This document shows, in pieces, positions 1 through 5,841 of a DNA stretch of 9,641 nucleotides. Position 1 is the stretch's first letter, and every line of letters starts with the position of its first letter. The position numbers and the translations under genes are program-made. Under the pieces are notes generated by a model. The model saw only the letters and a program-made list of their open reading frames with translations, ran no database searches and was not told where the DNA came from. Source of the stretch: Dehalococcoidia bacterium (GTDB lineage: Bacteria > Chloroflexota > Dehalococcoidia > GIF9 > UBA5620); assembly GCA_016783225.1 (NCBI GenBank), contig JADHWZ010000074.1, forward strand, positions 1 to 9,641, written 5' to 3'.

Positions 1-431
1 CCCACAAGGTCGTTTTCTTGATAATACTTCAGAAACTCCAGGAAACGTTTGTGGTATTCAGTTCCTTTCGCATCGTCGATCTCTTTGGAGACTACCCCCA
101 TAGCGTTGATGGTATCTGTGGCCATACAGCGCTGGATGCACCCGCCTACTCGATGGCACAGGGTTCGGACCATCTCTTGCTTTCTGAGCAAGTCGTCAAC
201 GCTGGTGTTGACATTAGTGAACCGATTTATCTTTTCTCCGGTGAGGTGTGAGGTAGTCACTACCAAGTCTTGAAACTGCGGGTCAGCTGCTGCCTCGAAG
301 GTGTAGGCTACAGTATTGATACATGGTGCCAATATAGGATCATCTCGTTGGATCCGCTGACCACCAACATAAACGTTGGGTTTCATCCCTTTCAACCTTT
401 CCCTGTATTCATCGGCAGTTTTTGTCGCCAT
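1..431 (-). CDS. 4-hydroxybutyryl-CoA dehydratase-like protein (HpaB superfamily), C-terminus off the window
   Basis: The gene starts at ATG 431-429 and runs off the left edge after 143 complete codons, so only about the first 30% of a roughly 480-500 residue family protein is present. I translated it by hand from the complement. An AGGAG ribosome-binding site at 444-440 sits 8 nt upstream of the start. The N-terminus carries the family signature: TADEYRERLKGM, then VYVGGQRI, DPQFQDL, KINRF near residues 67-71, and KYYQENDLV at the end. Residues 98 and 102 (codons 140-138 and 128-126) form C-I-Q-R-C. This matches the two N-terminal cysteines that bind the [4Fe-4S] cluster in Clostridium 4-hydroxybutyryl-CoA dehydratase/vinylacetyl-CoA isomerase (AbfD). 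Flavin-only HpaB monooxygenases lack this pair, so I favour a radical-type acyl-CoA dehydratase acting in anaerobic 4-hydroxybutyrate or related acyl-CoA metabolism. The remaining cluster ligands would lie outside the window, so the exact substrate is open. Confidence 0.85.
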   Translation of the reverse strand, partial: MATKTADEYRERLKGMKPNVYVGGQRIQRDDPILAPCINTVAYTFEAAADPQFQDLVVTTSHLTGEKINRFTNVNTSVDDLLRKQEMVRTLCHRVGGCIQRCMATDTINAMGVVSKEIDDAKGTEYHKRFLEFLKYYQENDLV

Positions 432-606
432 TTGCGCTTCTCCTTTCTGATTCGTGCTTCTTTAAGGATAATGATACCAGGCGGCATTTCCTTTTATCTA
501 GCATCTGGTAGGCCTCAGCGACCTTCTTCAGTCTGAGGTAATAAGAGCCCGCTCTGTTCGAATCGGCAACGCTCGTTCCTTTTCCCGAATATCCTCAGGC
601 AAGCCA
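432..606. other. Intergenic gap between ftsK and the AbfD-like gene, with a possible weak hairpin
   Basis: These 175 bp must contain the 3' region of ftsK and the leader of the minus-strand AbfD-like gene. CCTCAG at 513-518 and CTGAGG at 533-538 form an inverted repeat around a 14-nt loop, in which GAC/GTC could extend the pairing. No T-run follows it on either strand, so it is a poor intrinsic terminator. On the minus strand TATCAT (476-471) resembles a -10 box about 40 nt from the start codon, but I see no convincing -35 box. A 31-codon minus-strand frame (504-409) overlaps the AbfD-like start and has only a weak ribosome-binding site. I do not call it a gene. Confidence 0.4.
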
Positions 607-2841
607 CTATTCTGTGGCGGTCTCCGCGTAACCCTCTTCTTTTAACTTGTCGGAGAGTCGGGCAGCCCGGGGATAACCGATACGGAGGCGGCGCTGCAGG
701 AATGAGGTGGATATGCTTCCATGCTCTTGGGCTAACTGTCTGGCAGCTTCTAGTAAAGAGTCGTCGGCGCCTCTTTGAGGGGAAGCAAGGTGTGTCATCT
801 CCTCGAATCTAAGCCGCTCTACCTCTGGTCTTTGTTGGCTGCCCCAGAAGTTCACCAGTCTCTCCATTTCAGCATCGGAGGCAAATGTTCCCTGCAGGCG
901 TTTCGGCTTGCTAGCATCGGTGGGCATGTACAGCATGTCACCTCTACCCAGCAGTTTCTCAGCTCCGGCGGAATCGAGGATGGTGCGTGAATCCACTTGT
1001 GAGGTGAGTGCAAAACTGATACGGGTAGGGAAATTTGCTTTGATGAGGCCTGTGACGACGTCGACTGATGGACGCTGAGTGGCTACAATTAGATGGATAC
1101 CGGTAGCCCGCGCCAGTTGAGCCAGACGGCATAGCCTTTGTTCTACCTCGTCGAAGGCTGTCATCATTAGGTCCGCCAGCTCATCGACAATCACCACTAC
1201 GTAGGGTATGCTTTGGCCAGGGCCCCGGTTCTTGTTGTAGCCGTCGATGTTGCGTGCCCCGGCCTCGGCGAACCTGCGATAGCGCTCGTCCATCTCCTGG
1301 TTCAGCCAGCGCAGCGCCACTACGGCCTTGTCAGTGTCAACCACCACGGGGGCGATCAGGTGGGGTAGGCTATTGAAGTTGACTAGCTCCACTCGCTTGG
1401 GGTCAATCATGATGAATTGCACGTCGTCAGGAGTATTCTGGATAAGCAAGCTGGAGATAGTGGAATTGAGGCAGGCAGTCTTGCCGCTACCGGTTGCTCC
1501 GGCAACAAGCAAGTGGGGCATCTTGGCTAAGTCGGCAGCGACTGTTTCGCCCCCGGCACCTTTGCCCAGGGCTAAGGCTAGCTTTGACTTGGCAGTGGTT
1601 TTCTGAAAAGCGGGGCTCTCTATGACACTTCGGAGGTTGACCAAGCCGAAGGTGGTGTTGGGGACCTCGATACCTACTACCGCTTTCCCGGGCACCGGGG
1701 CTTCGATTCTGATGCTGGGTGCAGCTAGTGCCAGAGTAAGGTCGCTGGCCAGCGAGCTGATGCGTTCCACCTTGACTCTGGTTTTCGAAACCTCTTCCAG
1801 TCTGACTTTGACATTGCCATCCTTGTCACGTTCTCTGATTTCTTTGTATTTGTGGTCCCAGCCGGGCTCAACGCCAAACTGGGTTACCGTGGGGCCAGCG
1901 TTTATCTGGACTACCTTGGCCTCGACGCCGTAGCTAGCCAAAGCCTCTTGGATGAGGTCTCCTCGCTTCTCAATCTCGGCCCGGCTTAGTTCTATCTCTG
2001 TGGGCTTATCGAAAATGCCGATCGGGGGCAATTGCCAGCCACCCGCGGTAACCACCGGCTGGTATTTCCCTGGTTCCCACGTTTCGGGAGCAGGCGTCTC
2101 GCCAGCTACTGATGGTGGGGGGGTAGGTGTCGGAGTTGAGGTCGGAGTTGGGAGAGGCCTGGCCTCTCCCGGCTCTACCTCTGGTGGCTCTGCTCTCTCG
2201 AATTCGATTTGTCGTGGAGCCGGTTCGAATTCAGTTTTGGGATGGGCTTGTCTGGCTTTGGAAAGTGATTGCCAGCCAAGCCTAAAAGCTCGCCCCATGG
2301 CTCTGGCTATGCCGGCTATCAAGCGCCACGTCCAACGAGGGGCCAGGAGTACAATACCCAAGGCGGTGAGGCCGGCTAACCTTAGTATTCCTACTATGTC
2401 GGAATGGGTGATGATGGCCTGGCCGAATTCGCCACCCAGAGTCGCCCGGCTTGTGACGCTGCTTCCTGGGGCAAAGAAGGCCAGTAGTCCCCAGGCAGCC
2501 AGGGCCAGGGAAATACCGCCAAGCCATCGATTCCAGTAACGTATCAGTAGTGAAAACCTGCCCTGCCAGATTACCCATATGATTATCCCTAGGGCTGCAG
2601 CTGCGAAAACGAAGCCAAGTCCCAGAAGCTCCAGTAAGCCTTCCCACGTGGCGCTAACCCACTCTGCTATGACGGGCCAAAACAACCATATTAGCCCGAT
2701 GGCAACGATTACGAGTAGCAGTCTTATAACCGGTGGGGAGGCAATAAAGCCGAAGAAACGTTTCCAGAGGGGCGGTCCCTTTGTGGTCTTCCGGCGCGGT
2801 GTCGGCTTGGCCGTTCTTCTCCTCTTGGGCATAGCTCTCAC
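607..2841 (-). CDS. ftsK: FtsK/SpoIIIE-family DNA translocase
   Basis: This is the membrane-anchored DNA pump that clears chromosomal DNA from the division septum and promotes terminus resolution. The 744 residues divide as follows: a basic N-terminal tail (1-30), four membrane helices (about 38-60, 70-92, 105-124 and 148-168), and a short Pro/Thr-rich linker (about 205-260). The alpha/beta motor follows, with Walker A GATGSGKT (448-455), Walker B VVVIVDELADL (548-558) and the ATQRPSVDVVTG motif (587-598). A C-terminal winged-helix gamma domain (about 693-740, containing STSFLQRRLRIGY) reads KOPS-type DNA sequences. The linker is much shorter than in E. coli FtsK, which is usual outside Proteobacteria. 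The GTG start at 2841 shares its G with the rnj stop codon (TAGTG), and GGAGG lies only 4 nt upstream of it. ATG 2832 (fourth codon) is the alternative start and would have a 13-nt spacing. Translation is probably coupled to rnj. Confidence 0.95.
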   Translation of the reverse strand: MRAMPKRRRTAKPTPRRKTTKGPPLWKRFFGFIASPPVIRLLLVIVAIGLIWLFWPVIAEWVSATWEGLLELLGLGFVFAAAALGIIIWVIWQGRFSLLIRYWNRWLGGISLALAAWGLLAFFAPGSSVTSRATLGGEFGQAIITHSDIVGILRLAGLTALGIVLLAPRWTWRLIAGIARAMGRAFRLGWQSLSKARQAHPKTEFEPAPRQIEFERAEPPEVEPGEARPLPTPTSTPTPTPPPSVAGETPAPETWEPGKYQPVVTAGGWQLPPIGIFDKPTEIELSRAEIEKRGDLIQEALASYGVEAKVVQINAGPTVTQFGVEPGWDHKYKEIRERDKDGNVKVRLEEVSKTRVKVERISSLASDLTLALAAPSIRIEAPVPGKAVVGIEVPNTTFGLVNLRSVIESPAFQKTTAKSKLALALGKGAGGETVAADLAKMPHLLVAGATGSGKTACLNSTISSLLIQNTPDDVQFIMIDPKRVELVNFNSLPHLIAPVVVDTDKAVVALRWLNQEMDERYRRFAEAGARNIDGYNKNRGPGQSIPYVVVIVDELADLMMTAFDEVEQRLCRLAQLARATGIHLIVATQRPSVDVVTGLIKANFPTRISFALTSQVDSRTILDSAGAEKLLGRGDMLYMPTDASKPKRLQGTFASDAEMERLVNFWGSQQRPEVERLRFEEMTHLASPQRGADDSLLEAARQLAQEHGSISTSFLQRRLRIGYPRAARLSDKLKEEGYAETATE
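2129..2150. repeat. 12-bp tandem repeat in the FtsK linker coding sequence
   Basis: GTCGGAGTTG occurs at 2129-2138 and again at 2141-2150, a 12-bp period. On the coding strand it encodes part of the Pro-Thr repeat (PTPTSTPTPT, about residues 231-240). A run of seven G (2117-2123, read as C7 in the gene) lies beside it. The period is a multiple of three, so copy-number change would lengthen or shorten the linker without breaking the frame. Confidence 0.8.
2150..2170. repeat. Perfect 10-bp inverted repeat with a 1-nt centre inside ftsK
   Basis: GGGAGAGGCC (2150-2159) and GGCCTCTCCC (2161-2170) are exact reverse complements around a single T at 2160. The site lies in the FtsK linker codons for GEARPLP (about residues 225-231), directly next to the 12-bp tandem repeat. 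With a 1-nt loop it would rearrange to a slightly shorter stem in RNA. The codons look ordinary, so this could be chance in a GC-rich low-complexity linker. Confidence 0.8.
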
Positions 2842-4499
2842 TATACCTCCACGGTCGTGGTGAGAATCATGGGGCGCCGGCGGGTCTGTTCATAGAAGAA
2901 TCTGCCCAGGGTATCTTTGACTTTGGTATTGATGAAGCTCGATTCAAGCGGATGTCCACCGCTGCGGTCTAGAGCAGTGGCTACCAGGTCTCGTCCCTGT
3001 TCGAGTATGCTTTCGCCTTCTTTCTTGTCCACGAAGCCTCGGGACACGATATCCGGGCGACCTACGATTTTGCCTATCTTCTTATCGATAGCGACAATGA
3101 CTACCACAATGCCGTCCCTCGACAATAGCTTGCGGTCACGGAGAATAAAGCTGGCGAGGTCACCCATAACCAGGCCATCGACGTAAACATTGCCTGCCGG
3201 CAGCTTGCCTGCTATCCGGCCTTTGTCTCTGTCGAGCTCAAGTATGTTTCCGTTCTCTAAGACGAAAGTATTGGTCTCCGGTATGCCCAGGGTTCTTGCC
3301 AGATTGGCATGCAGGCTCAGGTGACGGTATTCGCCGTGAATCGGTATGAAGAACTTGGGCTTAACCAGACTGATCAAGAGCTTCAGCTCTTCCTGGCTGC
3401 CATGGCCGTGAACATGGACCTGAGCTAGTTTCTCGTAGATTACCTGGGCACCCTGGCGGAAGAGGGCGTCTATGGTCCGGTTAACCAGCGCTTCATTGCC
3501 CGGGACAGGTGTGGCTGACATCACTACAGTGTCTCCGGGAATAATGCGGACCTGGCTGTTATCTCTATTGGCAATGCGTACCAGTGCGGAGGTGGGCTCT
3601 CCCTGGCTGCCCGTAGTCAGAAGAACAACTTTATTGTGGGGGAAGCGATGCAATTCCTCAAAGGGGCGCAGGACATCAGGAGGACTCTTGAGATAACCCA
3701 GTTCCGATGCCATCCGTGTTGTGTTCCTCATGCTACGACCGATGACAAAGACATGCCGCTGATGTTTGGCGGCAGCGTCAATCACTTGCTGGATGCGGGA
3801 GATTAACGAGGAAAACGTAGTCACGAGCACCCTTCCCGGAGCTTCAGCGATGATACGGTCCAGGGTTTCGCCGACTACGCTTTCTGATGGTGTATACCCT
3901 CGAAGCTCAGCATAGGTTGAGTCGGCGAGCAGGGCCAGGACTTCCTGGTTTCCCAGTTGAGCCAGTCTGCCCAGGTCAGTGGCTTTGCCATCGACCGGGG
4001 TATAGTCAATCTTGAAGTCGCCGCTGTGAACCACTATGCCGATGGGAGTATGGATAATCAGCCCTACTGCATCAGGAATGCTATGGCAGACGGAGAAGGG
4101 CTCTATTGTGAAGCCACCCAGTGAGAATTTGCCGCCGGCTTGAATTGTCTTGAGATTTGCTTTCTTTGAGTATTTGTGTTCCTTTACCTTAAGGGAGATC
4201 AGCCCCTGGGTAAGCTTGGTACCGTAGACTGGGAGGTCGAGCTGAGGCAAGATGTAGGGCAGAGCCCCGATATGGTCTTCGTGGCCGTGCGTTATGACTA
4301 TACCCCGTAGCTTCTGCCGCCTTTCCAGCAGATAGCCGATGTCGGGGATAACCAGGTCGACGCCGAGCATGTCTTCTTCGGGAAACATCAGTCCGGCGTC
4401 GATTATGATGATGTCGTTGGCATACTCAACGGCCATCATGTTCTTGCCAATCTCACCCAACCCGCCCAGGGGGATTATCCTCAGTTTCTGTCTGGCCAT
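2841..4499 (-). CDS. rnj: Ribonuclease J (metallo-beta-lactamase/beta-CASP nuclease)
   Basis: RNase J has both endonuclease and 5'-to-3' exonuclease activity in mRNA decay and rRNA processing in bacteria without RNase E-centred turnover. The 552-residue length is the normal family size. Zinc-binding motifs are intact: THGHEDH (70-76), the CHS histidine at 139, SGDFK with Asp161, and the C-terminal PIHGEYRH (386-393). VHVHGHGSQEE (361-371) is the beta-CASP signature, and the N-terminus opens with the typical PLGGLGEIGKN. The last 100 residues form the C-terminal domain and end in RRRPMI, as is common. It starts at ATG 4499, ten bases after the udg stop. I see no clear ribosome-binding site there, so initiation may depend on coupling to udg translation. 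It overlaps the ftsK start by one base. Confidence 0.97.
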   Translation of the reverse strand: MARQKLRIIPLGGLGEIGKNMMAVEYANDIIIIDAGLMFPEEDMLGVDLVIPDIGYLLERRQKLRGIVITHGHEDHIGALPYILPQLDLPVYGTKLTQGLISLKVKEHKYSKKANLKTIQAGGKFSLGGFTIEPFSVCHSIPDAVGLIIHTPIGIVVHSGDFKIDYTPVDGKATDLGRLAQLGNQEVLALLADSTYAELRGYTPSESVVGETLDRIIAEAPGRVLVTTFSSLISRIQQVIDAAAKHQRHVFVIGRSMRNTTRMASELGYLKSPPDVLRPFEELHRFPHNKVVLLTTGSQGEPTSALVRIANRDNSQVRIIPGDTVVMSATPVPGNEALVNRTIDALFRQGAQVIYEKLAQVHVHGHGSQEELKLLISLVKPKFFIPIHGEYRHLSLHANLARTLGIPETNTFVLENGNILELDRDKGRIAGKLPAGNVYVDGLVMGDLASFILRDRKLLSRDGIVVVIVAIDKKIGKIVGRPDIVSRGFVDKKEGESILEQGRDLVATALDRSGGHPLESSFINTKVKDTLGRFFYEQTRRRPMILTTTVEV

Positions 4500-4509
4500 G
4501 GCTACTAAT

Positions 4510-5106
4510 CTAGAATAAGCTCAACTGCTCGGGTTCTGCTTCAGCCTCACCTAGGCCGTCTGCCTGAGCCAGGATCTGTGGGATCTTGAGCATGTCCGCT
4601 TCGATAATCTTGCGCAGACCTCCCTGGTGGAGTGCTGCTGCCGGATGATACATTGCATAGCAAACGACATTGTCTAGTTTCCTGGCTTTGCCGTGGACTT
4701 TGCTGATGTTCTGGTTAGGGAAATATCTTATCATGGAGTAGCGACCCAGCGTAACAATCATCTTGGGACGGATTATCTCTATCTGGCGATTGAGCCACTT
4801 ACTGCAGGTTTGGATTTCTTCAGGCAGTGGGTCTCGATTTCCAGGGGGTCGGCACTTGATGACGTTAGCAATGTAAACCTGGTCTCGTTTCAGGCCGATG
4901 GAGGCTAGCAACTCCTCGAGGAATTGCCCGGCTGGCCCAACGAACGGGCGTCCTCGTTGGTCTTCATGCCATCCCGGTGCCTCGCCAATGAAAAGCAGGT
5001 CGGAATCCTCTGACCCTTCGCCCGGTACCGCTCTGTTGCGATGTCTGGCTAGCTCGCAATCTTGACAGCTTTCAATTTCCTGATAGAGCTCGGTAAGCGC
5101 TGACAT
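4510..5106 (-). CDS. udg: Uracil-DNA glycosylase, family 4 (4Fe-4S), with a C-terminal beta-clamp-binding motif
   Basis: This enzyme removes uracil from DNA produced by cytosine deamination and starts base-excision repair. I use ATG 5106, giving 198 residues. A TTG at 5115 would add three residues, and neither start has a good ribosome-binding site. Numbering from ATG, the four cluster cysteines are C14 and C17 (CQDC), C85 (KCRPPGNRDP) and C101 (TCSKW). The catalytic loop is GEAPGWHED (41-49), followed by GRPFVGPAG (52-60), and the uracil-recognition motif is YHPAA (153-157). All key family-4 positions are present. The tail is acidic (EAEAEPE) and ends exactly in QLSLF (194-198), the consensus pentapeptide that binds the DnaN sliding clamp. 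It is the first gene of a udg-rnj-ftsK block, 10 to 11 bp from rnj. An intergenic stretch of about 38 bp separates it from the upstream DUF1634 gene. Confidence 0.95.
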   Translation of the reverse strand: MSALTELYQEIESCQDCELARHRNRAVPGEGSEDSDLLFIGEAPGWHEDQRGRPFVGPAGQFLEELLASIGLKRDQVYIANVIKCRPPGNRDPLPEEIQTCSKWLNRQIEIIRPKMIVTLGRYSMIRYFPNQNISKVHGKARKLDNVVCYAMYHPAAALHQGGLRKIIEADMLKIPQILAQADGLGEAEAEPEQLSLF

Positions 5107-5144
5107 CTGCGGCAATCATAGCATAGCCTCTTTTGCCGGTCAAT

Positions 5145-5498
5145 TCAGATTAGCGCCAGAGTAAGGCTCAAGGCAAGAACGCACAAAAGCGTTATGCAAA
5201 TGCTCAAGTAAAGCCTATCCCTGTCTATTGAAAAGGTCACCAAAGCTACCACAACTTGCATGATGGGCGTAACCAAAAGGACCAGAATTCCAAGGGTGAT
5301 AATGGCCATCGGGTTCAGTTCTAGAAGCTCTTGCGGTAGGTCGCTCAGGGGGCCCACGGGTTGATTGTCTTTAGCTCCAACAATAGCAGTCAAGATAAGG
5401 CCGACAATGACCAGTGCCAGGGAGATCATCACGCCCAGCTTAAAACCAAGACTAACCCAGCTATTGAGGCGGGCTTCCTTCGGGTTGTTGTTTTCCAT
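5145..5498 (-). CDS. DUF1634-type small membrane protein, partner of the TauE/SafE permease
   Basis: The product is 117 residues with three predicted membrane helices (about 18-41, 62-90 and 95-116). The second helix contains PMAIITLGILVLLVTPIMQV, which matches the DUF1634 pattern, a family of unknown function. I chose ATG 5498 (MENNNPKEAR), which has AAGG 6 nt upstream. The frame stays open to 5648, but that extension would translate intergenic hairpin sequence into an Arg-rich, implausible N-terminus. DUF1634 genes are often found next to TauE/SafE-family permeases, as here, so an accessory subunit role in anion export or import is a reasonable inference. The spacing to the permease is unusually long (343 bp). 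No catalytic residues are visible. Confidence 0.8.
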   Translation of the reverse strand: MENNNPKEARLNSWVSLGFKLGVMISLALVIVGLILTAIVGAKDNQPVGPLSDLPQELLELNPMAIITLGILVLLVTPIMQVVVALVTFSIDRDRLYLSICITLLCVLALSLTLALI

Positions 5499-5577
5499 AT
5501 TGCGCCTTCTTCTGACCTTGTTGCCTAACCGCGAATTGTCGGCCAGTGCCCTTCCCTTTCTGTCATCCGGAGTGGGA

Positions 5578-5597
5578 GTCACCTGCCCACAGGTGAC
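5578..5597. repeat. Hairpin 1: 8-bp perfect stem, 4-nt loop
   Basis: GTCACCTG (5578-5585) pairs with CAGGTGAC (5590-5597) around CCCA. It lies between the permease gene and the DUF1634 gene and has no following T-run, so it does not look like an intrinsic terminator. It closely resembles hairpin 2 at 5623-5642. The outer GTCACC/GGTGAC is identical and the inner base pair differs by compensating changes (T-A to C-G). Confidence 0.85.
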
Positions 5598-5622
5598 CCG
5601 CTGTATACATAACCGCGCCGCC

Positions 5623-5642
5623 GTCACCCGTAGGCGGGTGAC
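5623..5642. repeat. Hairpin 2: 8-bp perfect stem, 4-nt loop
   Basis: GTCACCCG (5623-5630) pairs with CGGGTGAC (5635-5642) around TAGG. It is the second copy of the hairpin at 5578-5597, with 25 bp between the two. That spacer contains the 8-bp palindrome TGTATACA (5602-5609). Stem length, loop length and outer sequence are the same in both copies while the loop differs, which suggests a repeat unit or a conserved RNA or protein-binding element. Confidence 0.85.
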
Positions 5643-5806
5643 TGGCACAGAAACGTGTCATTCTGCCCCCTTCGCTTCCTGTCATTCTGGTTTCTTCACC
5701 CCTCTCATTTTTGGGACAGACTTTGCGAGGGACGCCACCAAGGTCCGGGCAGGCTCCGTGAACAGTGTTCAGATGTCCTTCGGTTGCCTCCTTCCCTGAG
5801 CATGAC

Positions 5807-5825
5807 GAAAAAGGTTCTCTTTTTC
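5807..5825 (-). terminator. Possible weak terminator-like A/T hairpin downstream of the permease gene
   Basis: GAAAAAG (5807-5813) and CTTTTTC (5819-5825) are exact reverse complements around a 5-nt loop. The structure begins 17 nt after the permease stop codon on the minus strand. The stem is mostly A-U pairs and the T-run lies inside the stem, so it is not a canonical GC-rich terminator. It would look similar from both strands. Confidence 0.25.
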
Positions 5826-5841
5826 CACTGCATTGCAAATC

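Larger units (their letters stand above)
5561..5806. repeat. Decayed dispersed-repeat remnants (TGTCATTCTG units)
   Basis: TGTCATTCTG occurs at 5656-5665 and 5680-5689, and a variant, TGTCATCCGG, at 5561-5570. At the other side, CTGAGCATGAC (5796-5806) is an imperfect inverted counterpart, preceded by GATGTCCTTCGG and GTTGCCTC (5772-5790). From memory, related units ending in TGTCATTCTGAGC are scattered in intergenic DNA of Chloroflexota and other bacteria, so I read this as the eroded remains of one or more small non-coding elements. Frames such as 5563-5838 on the minus strand only translate this material. Confidence 0.4.

Noticed and set aside
419..423. Apparent frameshift in the short A-run near the start of the AbfD-like gene
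   Set aside because: A first reading of the T-run length suggested an indel. Recounting the bases, cross-checked against the opposite-strand translation, shows five T and an intact frame from ATG 431.
409..504. A 31-codon minus-strand frame (MLDKRK start) overlapping the AbfD-like start, in a longer open stretch containing YYLRLKKVAEAYQ
   Set aside because: It has only a weak ribosome-binding site and no recognisable homology. It could be a leader peptide or a gene relic, but it is too short to support without comparison.
18..536. Plus-strand open frames of 74-88 codons at the left edge
   Set aside because: The complement encodes a clear AbfD-like protein over the same bases, and these frames show no family features.
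1952..2539. 195-codon plus-strand frame antisense to ftsK, rich in Gly-Val repeats
   Set aside because: Its repeats are the mirror of the Pro/Thr linker codons of ftsK, whose protein is unmistakable.
5499..5648. N-terminal extension of the DUF1634 protein to an upstream start at 5648
   Set aside because: The extra 50 residues translate the repeat region into an Arg-rich stretch, whereas ATG 5498 has a ribosome-binding site and gives a protein of normal family length.
5563..5838. 91-codon minus-strand frame between the permease and DUF1634 genes
   Set aside because: It consists of hairpin and dispersed-repeat sequence, has no plausible fold or motif, and its content is typical of spurious frames in intergenic repeats.
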